A DNA stretch of 5,330 nt from an uncultured Desulfobacterales bacterium (GTDB taxonomy: Bacteria > Desulfobacterota > Desulfobacteria > Desulfobacterales > JAFDCJ01). A model generated the notes under the pieces. The model was not told the DNA's origin. It did not search any database and saw nothing but the letters and a program-made list of their open reading frames with translations. A program made the translations under genes and the position numbers. Positions 1 through 4,827 of this stretch are shown here, piece by piece (positions within the stretch are counted from its first letter, which is position 1; every line of letters starts with the position of its first letter). The stretch is from the NCBI GenBank assembly GCA_945787595.1, contig CALZJV010000455.1, forward strand, positions 1 to 5,330, read 5' to 3'.

Positions 1-9
1 AAATTGTAT

Positions 10-1602
10 TTAAATATCATTCCATTTGATATTATATTTTGCCAGGTATTTCCGCAGTCGATCTGAATCGTTGGTTTTCCTTTTGTTTTTCCTGGAAACA
101 GCAAAAACCTTCCTGCCGGCTTCTGACATATTTTTTGATTCTTTGCATACTTTGAGAACATCAACCAGCTGAACTTTTTCAAAACGATCAAGTTGCTCAG
201 CTCTGTCTGCACCAATCACTTCATTTAAGAACTTTTTGTTGATGTTTGTCTCCGCAGCACTCCACAAAACTTTTAACCTTGCAATTTCTTCCTGAACAAC
301 TTCTTTTGTAATACGACCACCCGGGGCAAGGGTGGACATGCGGGTAACGGCTCCGTTAAGGTCTCTGAAATTTGCTGACCACAACGCATCAGAAGAAGTT
401 GCAAACGTAAGGAATTGTTTTCGGGCCTCCTTATTAAAAGTAATATGCATATTATTTCTCTCCGCAAATCGGTCCAGCTCATATTTCAGGTTCGGTTCAA
501 TATCTTCCGGCCTTTCCGCAAGCCCCGGCATATGAAATGTCCATAGATTTATGCGGCACAGGAGATCTTCACGGAAACAACCGTTTGCCACAATAATTTT
601 AAGATCACGGTTCGTACCGCATATAAGTTGAAAAGCACTTTCCGTTTCCTCATCAGAGCCTAAGGGAAGAAATTTTTTTTCTTCAATTGCGCGAAGCAGC
701 ATTGACTGCTCATCAAGGCCGAGTTCGCCGACTTCATCCAGAAAGAGCATTCCTTTGTCTGCCGCCCGTAAAAGTCCGTTTCTGTCCTGAGTTGCCCCTG
801 TAAACGCGCCTTTTTTATGTCCAAACAGGGCTGACATTGCGGCATCGCCACGCAGGGTAGCGCAATTGATTTCAATAAAGTCACCTTTAAGCTGCCGTCT
901 CGTTTTTTTCAGCTCATAAATACGCCTTGCAAGATTTGATTTTCCCGCTCCCGTTGGTCCTGTGATAAGAACAGGATCTGTTGAATTCATGGCAACTTGT
1001 TCAATCCGTTCAATCAAAGCATTAAACGCTTTATTGCGTGTTTCGATTCCGGATTTTAAAAAGGTAATATCATCAGCCAATTCCTGCCTGAAGCGCATGG
1101 CAATCCGATCGTACTTAGACAGGTCAAGATCGATGATTCGATATTCTCCACTAACATCATTATCTTTTTTTTTGCCTGAAGAAGGGCTTGTTTGAATAAG
1201 CTTTGCAGGCAGGTAATTTGATTCAGTGAGAAGATAGAGACATATCTGCGCAACATGTGTTCCTGTTGTAATATGAACAAGATACTCTTCATTGTCCTGA
1301 TCAAAGGTATAGGCTTTTGCGAAATCATGCAAAGCTGCGTAGACTTCTTCAAGATCCCACGGGTCACGAAAGTCAACTGGATATGAAACAACTTCTGTTT
1401 CCGGAGAAATATGTTTAATGTCTTTAACGACACGATCCTGCAGAGATTTGAATCTTTTTTGATACAGCAGTTCGAAGCGGCTTACCAGTAAATCCTCATG
1501 CTGGCACAAACCAACAGTAGGACGCCATCGTTCCCATCGTTTTGACTGTTTCCCCATATCCAAAGTGGGGCCGAGCAGCCCTATGACAACTGTTTTTTTC
1601 AT
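10..1602 (-). CDS. rtcR: RtcR, CARF-domain sigma-54-dependent activator of the rtc RNA-repair operon
   Basis: This 530-residue protein matches the length and layout of E. coli RtcR (about 532 aa). Residues 1-165 form the CARF (CRISPR-associated Rossmann fold) ligand-binding domain, with the signature HITTGTH at 110-116. Residues about 185-430 are the AAA+ sigma-54 activator domain: Walker A GPTGAGKS at 215-222, the sigma-54-contacting GAFTGA loop at 265-270, Walker B GMLFLDE at 284-290, and arginine-finger-type residues in FREDLLCRI near 343-351. The C-terminus (about 475-527) is the Fis-like DNA-binding helix-turn-helix, including SEAGRKVFAVSR and NDSDRLRKYLAKY. Family knowledge: the CARF domain binds RNA ends or tRNA fragments and relieves autoinhibition, so that RtcR remodels sigma-54 holoenzyme at the rtc promoter. 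Context agrees, because a sigma-54 promoter lies in the divergent spacer. The ATG at 1602 has only a weak Shine-Dalgarno, but the MKKTVVIGLLGPTLD start aligns with family N-termini. No frameshift or missing key residue is seen. The stop TAA is at 12-10. Confidence 0.97.
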   Translation of the reverse strand: MKKTVVIGLLGPTLDMGKQSKRWERWRPTVGLCQHEDLLVSRFELLYQKRFKSLQDRVVKDIKHISPETEVVSYPVDFRDPWDLEEVYAALHDFAKAYTFDQDNEEYLVHITTGTHVAQICLYLLTESNYLPAKLIQTSPSSGKKKDNDVSGEYRIIDLDLSKYDRIAMRFRQELADDITFLKSGIETRNKAFNALIERIEQVAMNSTDPVLITGPTGAGKSNLARRIYELKKTRRQLKGDFIEINCATLRGDAAMSALFGHKKGAFTGATQDRNGLLRAADKGMLFLDEVGELGLDEQSMLLRAIEEKKFLPLGSDEETESAFQLICGTNRDLKIIVANGCFREDLLCRINLWTFHMPGLAERPEDIEPNLKYELDRFAERNNMHITFNKEARKQFLTFATSSDALWSANFRDLNGAVTRMSTLAPGGRITKEVVQEEIARLKVLWSAAETNINKKFLNEVIGADRAEQLDRFEKVQLVDVLKVCKESKNMSEAGRKVFAVSRKNKRKTNDSDRLRKYLAKYNIKWNDI

Positions 1603-1640
1603 ATAAAATAATCTATAAATTTATAAAATATTATAAAATA
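1602..1640. repeat. AT-rich 10-bp-phased repeat tract in the rtcR/rtc divergent spacer
   Basis: TTATAAAATA occurs twice back to back (1621-1630 and 1631-1640). A third copy of the core TATAAAATA lies exactly 20 bp upstream at 1602-1610, and the related CTATAAAT falls between them. The 10-bp spacing puts the copies on one face of the helix, as expected for intrinsically curved DNA or for multimeric activator binding. It lies about 105-145 bp upstream of the sigma-54 -24 box, a normal distance for an enhancer of an AAA+ activator. That it binds RtcR is an inference only. Confidence 0.4.
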
Positions 1641-1667
1641 TTTATCAGGTATAATTTCTTGGGTCAA
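1639..1667 (-). promoter_or_regulatory. Candidate sigma-70 promoter of rtcR
   Basis: On the minus strand, TTGACC (1667-1662) matches a -35 box at five of six bases. A spacer of exactly 17 bp separates it from TAAATA (1644-1639), a poor -10 box matching three of six. Transcription would start near 1630, about 30 nt before the rtcR start codon. The surrounding DNA is so AT-rich that chance matches are likely, so this is only a candidate. Confidence 0.3.
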
Positions 1668-1703
1668 GTGATAAAATAGAGGGGAAAAATTTTATATAGA
1701 ATA

Positions 1704-1727
1704 ATATCAGATGAATACATTTGATAT
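1704..1727. promoter_or_regulatory. Candidate operator: inverted repeat ATATCA-N12-TGATAT
   Basis: ATATCA (1704-1709) and TGATAT (1722-1727) form a perfect inverted repeat with half-site centres 18 bp apart, ending 18 bp before the -24 box of the sigma-54 promoter. Variants of the half-site (TATCAG or TATCAGG) recur at 1643, 1706, 1763 and 1903. Such a dyad suits a dimeric Fis-type helix-turn-helix such as RtcR or another regulator, but 6-bp arms in AT-rich DNA can arise by chance. Confidence 0.3.
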
Positions 1728-1745
1728 GGATATTTTTTAGGCAAA

Positions 1746-1760
1746 TGGCACGTCTGTTGC
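1746..1760 (+). promoter_or_regulatory. Sigma-54 (RpoN) promoter of the rtc operon
   Basis: TGGCAC (1746-1751), a 5-bp spacer GTCTG, then TTGC (1757-1760) followed by T. The -24 GG (1747-1748) and -12 GC (1759-1760) dinucleotides are separated by exactly 10 bp. This is an almost perfect match to the sigma-54 consensus TGGCACG-N4-TTGCW. It points rightward, and transcription should start near 1772. It is the kind of promoter RtcR is known to activate, and it is the only strong promoter seen upstream of the slipin gene, so everything from the leader to rtcB is expected to be RtcR-controlled. Confidence 0.9.
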
Positions 1761-1791
1761 TCTATCAGGCGGACAATTGTTCTTTTAAATG

Positions 1792-1908
1792 CTGATACCC
1801 GCCGGGCCAGCGACGCACTTCATTCAACAATGAAAGTGAAAAATTTTCACTGTCTTGCGGTAAATGTTGTGTGTATCGAACATGGAATCTGACGAGTTTA
1901 GGTATCAG
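1792..1908 (+). other. Predicted long-range helix closing the leader domain next to the tRNA-like element
   Basis: CTGATACC at 1792-1799 is the exact complement of GGTATCAG at 1901-1908. If paired, these 8 bp enclose about 100 nt that includes two local hairpins (around 1819-1834 and 1835-1851). The helix ends exactly at the base where the tRNA-like acceptor strand begins, so the two could stack or compete. By rough estimate such an 8-bp match has a chance probability of around one in ten in a region this size, so it is suggestive only. Confidence 0.3.
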
Positions 1909-1981
1909 GTGAGGATAGCTCAATTGGTAGAGCACCGTGTTGAGGCCACGGGTGTTGCAGGTTCAATTCCTGCTCCGACCA
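1908..1981 (+). tRNA. tRNA-like element (possible tRNA mimic or diverged tRNA), nominal anticodon GAG
   Basis: The element folds as a class I tRNA: T8-A9 (1916-1917), D stem GCTC/GAGC (1918-1921, 1930-1933) around an 8-nt loop AATTGGTA with G18-G19, a perfect anticodon stem CCGTG/CACGG (1935-1939, 1947-1951) with 7-nt loop TTGAGGC, 5-nt variable loop GTGTT, and a perfect T stem GCAGG/CCTGC (1957-1961, 1969-1973) with loop TTCAATT. U33, A14, A21, an A15-U48 Levitt pair, U54-U55-C56, A58 and G53-C61 are all kept. The acceptor helix is damaged: GGT-GA-GGA (1908-1915) faces TCC-G-ACC (1974-1980), so 3 + 3 bp flank a 2x1 internal loop. No CCA follows a normal discriminator position. Anticodon GAG means leucine, yet the short variable loop does not fit a leucine tRNA; by my recollection the body resembles tRNA-Val. 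It lies inside the sigma-54 transcript with no clear promoter of its own. Confidence 0.75.
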
Positions 1982-2016
1982 GGGTTTCCAACCCTCATGA
2001 TCGCTGTAAACGATCA
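1981..2016 (+). other. Two tandem stem-loops directly after the tRNA-like element
   Basis: The first hairpin is AGGGTT (1981-1986), loop TCC, AACCCT (1990-1995). The second is TGATCG (1998-2003), 7-nt loop CTGTAAA, CGATCA (2011-2016). The second has the geometry of an anticodon arm: a 7-nt loop with U at the position-33 equivalent and GUA, the tyrosine anticodon, at 34-36, followed by A-A. Neither is followed by a U-tract, so they are not intrinsic terminators. They could guide 3' processing of the tRNA-like RNA; that role is inferred. Confidence 0.5.
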
Positions 2017-2430
2017 CCTAACAGGCCCGCGGGGAGTGAGCGGTTTTCCGCCCGGTTTTATCCGAGCTTTCAGCCGGAATCGGATGGCCTGAATGTGAAT
2101 CCGGTTTTCAGATAGGATTGCATCAGGCAGCGGCAAAAGCTGATGCCCGGGTAAAACAGCACTTGAAAACATGCCATGCAGCGCGTGGATACCGCTTCAT
2201 CTAAGAATTCAGGCGAACGGCATGATATTTATCCAATTTATGAAGCTCAGATGAACACGGGTTTTGTAACGGTTTAGATAAAATGCATGGTTGCCTGAAG
2301 GACAAAAGAAGCTTAAACAGCGCTCCGCGTGTTCAGTGTGGAAAGATTTCAGCTTGCTTCCCAACGGTTTATTAACCCGGCGTCATTATAACAATGCCCC
2401 AAATATTGATACAGGGGAAAGGAGAGCAAA
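2017..2430 (+). other. Non-coding part of the leader with several further hairpins
   Basis: No gene is supported here. Visible structures are GCGG-TTTT-CCGC (2040-2051); ATCCGA/TCGGAT (2060-2065, 2080-2085) with a further TTTC/GGAA inside (2068-2079); GCATCAG/CTGATGC (2120-2126, 2140-2146); CCATGC/GCGTGG (2174-2179, 2183-2188, one G-U pair); and a longer-range GCTTCAT/ATGAAGC (2194-2200, 2240-2246). CCGGTTTT is repeated at 2052-2059 and 2101-2108. The density of hairpins suggests a structured untranslated RNA. I cannot assign it to a known riboswitch or Y RNA family. Confidence 0.4.
2418..2424 (+). promoter_or_regulatory. Strong ribosome binding site of the slipin gene
   Basis: AAAGGAG, followed by AGCAAA and then the ATG at 2431, is a strong Shine-Dalgarno at optimal spacing. 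It fixes the slipin start despite the very long leader. Confidence 0.85.
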
Positions 2431-3537
2431 ATGTTCTTAATCAAAACAGCAAAAGTTCGTTCTTATGAAAAAGGCCTGTACTTTCGGGATCGCGAATTCC
2501 AGGGAATCCTGGACGCAGGGCACTATTGGTTTGTCGATCCGCTGTTTAAGGTTAAAGTAGATGTTGTCTCTCAGCGCACTCCCTGGATCGAGCATGAAGA
2601 TCTGGATGTTATTGTCAAATCCGGCGTTTTTGAAGGGCATGCAACTGTCGTGGATCTTAAAGATTATCAGCGGGCACTGGTCTGGGTTGAAGGAAGATTT
2701 GAAAAGGTACTGGGTCCTGGATTATATGCTCTGTGGACCAAAGTCCGTGATGTTCGGGTCGAAATTATGGACGCACGCGAAGTTCGCTTTGAACATGAAG
2801 ACTTAAACCTGATAGCAAAATCCACGGATGTAGAAAATGATCTGAATATTTCTACGGTGGAGCCGGGATTCGCTGGTGTTTACTTTAAAGACGGCACCTA
2901 TGTTGAGACTCTCGGTCCGGGTCAGTATATGTTCTGGAAAAACACGGGGAAGGTAAAATTTTACCATGTTGACATGCGTGAGACGGTCCTGGATGTGTCC
3001 GGTCAGGAGATCATGACATCTGATAAGGTTACACTGCGCATGAATTCGATGATCACATACCGGGTTGTAGATGCTCTTAAATCCGTGTCTGTTGTTGATG
3101 ACAGTAAACAGGCCGTTTACCGTGAAGCCCAGCTGGCGTTAAGAGCTGTTATTGGAACTTTTGATCTGGACACGCTTCTGAGCGACAAAGAGAAGGTGGC
3201 AGAAGATCTTGAGGGCACAATAAAAGACCGTGCCGCTGCATTTGGTATCGATGTTTTATCAATTGGGATTCGGGATGTTATCCTGCCCGGTGATATGAAA
3301 GACATGATGAATAAGGTCATCGAGGCCCAGAAAGCGGCAGACGCCAACCTGATCATGCGTCGCGAAGAGACAGCTGCAATGCGCAGCCAGGCAAATACGG
3401 CTAAGCTTCTGGACAACAACCCGACACTGATGCGGCTGCGTGAGCTTGATGTTCTTGAGAAAGTCGCTGGAAATTCCAAGCTTAACGTCGTACTTGGTGA
3501 AAAGGGACTTGCTGACAGGGTCGTAAACTTACTATAA
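2431..3537 (+). CDS. Slipin (SPFH/Band 7) family protein of the rtc operon, with triplicated N-terminal module
   Basis: This 368-residue protein ends in a recognisable slipin: an SPFH/Band 7 core at about 147-290 (ITYRVVDALKS at 208-218, LRAVIGTFDLDTLLSDKE at 237-254, FGIDVLSIGIRDVILPGDMK at 271-290) followed by a helical, charged C-terminus (about 291-345, EAQKAADANLIMRREETAAM) likely to form a coiled coil for oligomer assembly. Ahead of it the opening SPFH motif occurs three times without gaps at a 67-residue period: residues 15-34, 82-102 and 149-169, with G30/G97/G164 and Y32/Y99/Y166 aligned and EHEDL shared at 54-58 and 121-125. There is no hydrophobic N-terminal membrane segment, unlike most slipins, so it may be soluble or peripheral. 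Slipins are known as recurrent rtc-operon partners, but their role in RNA repair is not established. It is the first coding gene after the sigma-54 promoter. Confidence 0.9.
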   Translation: MFLIKTAKVRSYEKGLYFRDREFQGILDAGHYWFVDPLFKVKVDVVSQRTPWIEHEDLDVIVKSGVFEGHATVVDLKDYQRALVWVEGRFEKVLGPGLYALWTKVRDVRVEIMDAREVRFEHEDLNLIAKSTDVENDLNISTVEPGFAGVYFKDGTYVETLGPGQYMFWKNTGKVKFYHVDMRETVLDVSGQEIMTSDKVTLRMNSMITYRVVDALKSVSVVDDSKQAVYREAQLALRAVIGTFDLDTLLSDKEKVAEDLEGTIKDRAAAFGIDVLSIGIRDVILPGDMKDMMNKVIEAQKAADANLIMRREETAAMRSQANTAKLLDNNPTLMRLRELDVLEKVAGNSKLNVVLGEKGLADRVVNLL

Positions 3538-3744
3538 TCATTAACTAGTGCCCATCCCTATATAACTATTACCAAAGATGGGCACCTGATGGTGTTTCCA
3601 ATCCAGAAATGCGGATTTTTGCCCAAGGTCAAGGAAATCAAGTGCTTGTGCGGAGGCGTAGTTTACTACGCCGCACAAGCAAGGGCGCAGATTGACGCCG
3701 AGATTGGGCAAAAAGACCATTTATGGATGGAAACTAACTAATGA
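3538..3744. mobile_element. MITE-like palindromic element between slipin and rtcA
   Basis: The outermost ends TCATTAACTAGTGCCCATCC (3538-3557) and GGATGGAAACTAACTAATGA (3725-3744) are inverted copies matching at 16 of 20 bases. A second, longer inverted pair sits inside: GTTTCCAATCCAGAAATG through TTTTTGCCCAA (3594-3626) against TTGGGCAAAAA through CCATTTATGGATGGAAAC (3704-3734), with about 11 bp perfect at the inner end. The centre is a hairpin: TGCTTGTGC (3643-3651) and GCACAAGCA (3673-3681) flank GGCGTAGT-TT-ACTACGCC (3655-3672), 17 bp in all with a 3-nt bulge. The left side also carries GTGCCCATC/GATGGGCAC (3548-3556, 3577-3585), which may be a nested or duplicated end. It encodes no protein and starts right after the slipin stop codon. 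A non-autonomous element moved in trans, or a processed intergenic repeat, fits best. No clear target-site duplication is visible. Confidence 0.65.
3548..3585 (+). repeat. 9-bp perfect inverted repeat just after the slipin stop
   Basis: GTGCCCATC (3548-3556) and GATGGGCAC (3577-3585) can form a 9-bp stem with a 20-nt loop. No U-tract follows, so it is not an intrinsic terminator, and rtcA and rtcB lie downstream. In the mRNA it could protect the slipin 3' end or set relative expression. It is probably part of the surrounding palindromic element. Confidence 0.55.
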
Positions 3745-3777
3745 GGATGCCCCGTCAATTGGACGGGGCAAAACCTC
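3743..3777 (+). other. GC-rich stem-loop upstream of rtcA
   Basis: TGCCCCGTC (3748-3756), loop AATTG, GACGGGGCA (3762-3770) is a perfect 9-bp stem, extendable by GAGG (3743-3746) with CCTC (3774-3777) across small internal loops. It ends about 16 nt before the rtcA ribosome binding site. The run after it is AAAACCTC, not U-rich, so it is unlikely to terminate transcription. An mRNA-stability or processing hairpin separating slipin from rtcA-rtcB is the likelier role. Confidence 0.6.
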
Positions 3778-3793
3778 AAACCGGAAAAATATG

Positions 3794-3800
3794 AAGGGGA
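3794..3800 (+). promoter_or_regulatory. Ribosome binding site that favours the second rtcA start codon
   Basis: AAGGGGA lies only about 1-2 nt before the ATG at 3802 but 7-8 nt before the ATG at 3808. The normal spacing therefore favours 3808, and the protein beginning MVTIDG also aligns with the MIALDG segment of E. coli RtcA. Confidence 0.6.
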
Positions 3801-3807
3801 AATGATA

Positions 3808-4827
3808 ATGGTTACAATTGATGGCTCATATGGCGAAGGAGGCGGTCAGATCCTTCGGACCTCTCTTGCGCTTTCTCTGGTCACGGGAAAACCGCTTTCT
3901 ATACATAACATCCGGGCCGGTCGAAAAAAGCCGGGACTCATGCGCCAGCATCTTACTGCTGTAAATGCAGCTGCAGAAATTGGTCTGGCCGCAATAGAAG
4001 GCAACAGAATTGGCTCACAGGCATTTACTTTTGAGCCTGAAATGATCAAGCCGGGTAATTTCCATTTTGCCATCGGTTCCGCCGGAAGTTGCACCCTGGT
4101 TTTTCAGACAATACTACCGGCACTTTTAATTGCCGGCGAACCATCCGAAATTATACTGGAAGGGGGTACGCATAATCCGTTTGCGCCTCCGTTTGACTTT
4201 CTTGAAAAGGCGTTTCTTCCGGTTATTAATCGAATGGGACCCAGGGTTGATGCAATACTGGAAAAACCCGGGTTTTATCCGGCAGGAGGAGGCAGATTTA
4301 AGGTGTCGATTAACCCGGCAGGTCTTAACAGGTTTGATCTTCTTAAGCGCGGAAATATTATTAATAAAACAGCCCGGGCTTCTGTAGCCAACCTGCCGGT
4401 CAACATCGCAAACAGGGAGCTCAACGTTATTCATGAAGAGCTTGAATGGGGCAGAGAATTGCTTAAAGCCGTTGAAGTTGAAAATTCCCAAGGACCCGGA
4501 AATATTCTGACGGTAGAGATTGAAAGTGATAATATTACTGAAGTGTTTACAGGGTTTGGTGAAAAGGGCATTTCCGCGGAAAAAATTGGAAAACGGACTG
4601 TAAAGTCTGTCCAGGAATACCTGGCCTTTAATGTACCTGTGGGCAGGTACCTTGCAGATCAGCTGCTAGTACCCATGGCATTGGCGGGTGGAGGTAAATT
4701 CCGAACACTTTCACCAACCAAACATACGAAAACCAACGCTGAGATTATCAAAAAATTTCTTGATGTTAAAATTGCGATGAATGAATACGACCAGAATCAA
4801 TGGGAGATCGAAATATGGAATGGATAA
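3808..4827 (+). CDS. rtcA: RtcA, RNA 3'-terminal phosphate cyclase
   Basis: RtcA uses ATP to convert RNA 3'-phosphate ends to 2',3'-cyclic phosphates through a covalent His-AMP intermediate, and can also adenylate 5'-phosphate ends. From the 3808 start the protein is 339 residues, against 338 in E. coli. Visible signatures are GEGGGQILR (9-17), RAGRKKPGLMRQH (36-48), GSAGSCTLVFQT (90-101), KPGFYPAGGG (153-162), ESDNITE (239-245), YLADQLLVPMALAGGG (281-296) and His306 in SPTKHTKTN, which aligns with the adenylated His309 of E. coli RtcA. All the expected catalytic landmarks are present, so it should be active. An alternative ATG at 3802 would add two residues. It is separated from slipin by a palindromic element and overlaps rtcB by 13 nt. 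Here rtcA precedes rtcB, the reverse of the E. coli rtcBA order. Confidence 0.97.
   Translation: MVTIDGSYGEGGGQILRTSLALSLVTGKPLSIHNIRAGRKKPGLMRQHLTAVNAAAEIGLAAIEGNRIGSQAFTFEPEMIKPGNFHFAIGSAGSCTLVFQTILPALLIAGEPSEIILEGGTHNPFAPPFDFLEKAFLPVINRMGPRVDAILEKPGFYPAGGGRFKVSINPAGLNRFDLLKRGNIINKTARASVANLPVNIANRELNVIHEELEWGRELLKAVEVENSQGPGNILTVEIESDNITEVFTGFGEKGISAEKIGKRTVKSVQEYLAFNVPVGRYLADQLLVPMALAGGGKFRTLSPTKHTKTNAEIIKKFLDVKIAMNEYDQNQWEIEIWNG
4802..4806 (+). promoter_or_regulatory. Ribosome binding site of rtcB inside the rtcA 3' end
   Basis: GGGAG, followed by an 8-nt spacer ending at the ATG at 4815, supports that ATG as the rtcB start, 13 nt inside rtcA. This arrangement suggests translational coupling of the two enzymes. 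Confidence 0.65.

Larger units (their letters stand above)
1772..2430 (+). ncRNA. Long structured 5' leader of the rtc operon containing a tRNA-like module
   Basis: The start is inferred from the sigma-54 promoter, about 12 nt past the -12 element; the end is the slipin start codon. No convincing coding region is present: the one ORF of moderate length (1864-2115) runs through the tRNA-like element and has no ribosome binding site. The leader is rich in stem-loops. CTGATACC (1792-1799) can pair perfectly with GGTATCAG (1901-1908). AGTGAAAAATTTTCACT (1835-1851) is a palindrome. TTCATT/AATGAA closes a CAAC loop (1819-1834). The tRNA-like element follows at 1908-1981, with more hairpins beyond. 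Such a leader could be processed into a stable noncoding RNA in the manner of YrlA Y RNAs in other rtc operons, but no sequence match to a known Y RNA is recognised. Confidence 0.55.

Noticed and set aside
10..1602. CARF domain suggesting a CRISPR-associated locus
   Set aside because: The CARF domain is fused to a sigma-54 activator next to rtcA and rtcB, which defines RtcR. No repeat-spacer array or cas gene is visible.
1855..1907. A separate sigma-70 promoter driving the tRNA-like element
   Set aside because: TTGCGG at 1855 could be a weak -35, but no acceptable -10 lies 16-18 bp downstream. No convincing promoter was found between the sigma-54 site and the element.
1998..2050. A degraded 16S rRNA fragment (CGCTGTAAACGAT, then CTAAC and GGGGAG words)
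   Set aside because: Only a 13-base word matches continuously and it coincides with a simple hairpin. The following words do not keep the spacing of 16S rRNA.
1864..2115. An 83-codon open frame on the plus strand through the leader
   Set aside because: It runs straight through the tRNA-like element and two hairpins, has no ribosome binding site at its start, and shows no recognisable protein motif.
2171..2254. Short leader-peptide ORF beginning at the ATG at 2171
   Set aside because: It has no Shine-Dalgarno, no codon pattern suggesting attenuation, and no overlap with a terminator-like structure.
3548..3585. Inverted repeat after slipin read as a Rho-independent terminator
   Set aside because: No U-tract follows the stem, the loop is 20 nt, and rtcA and rtcB downstream have no promoter that I can recognise, so read-through is expected.
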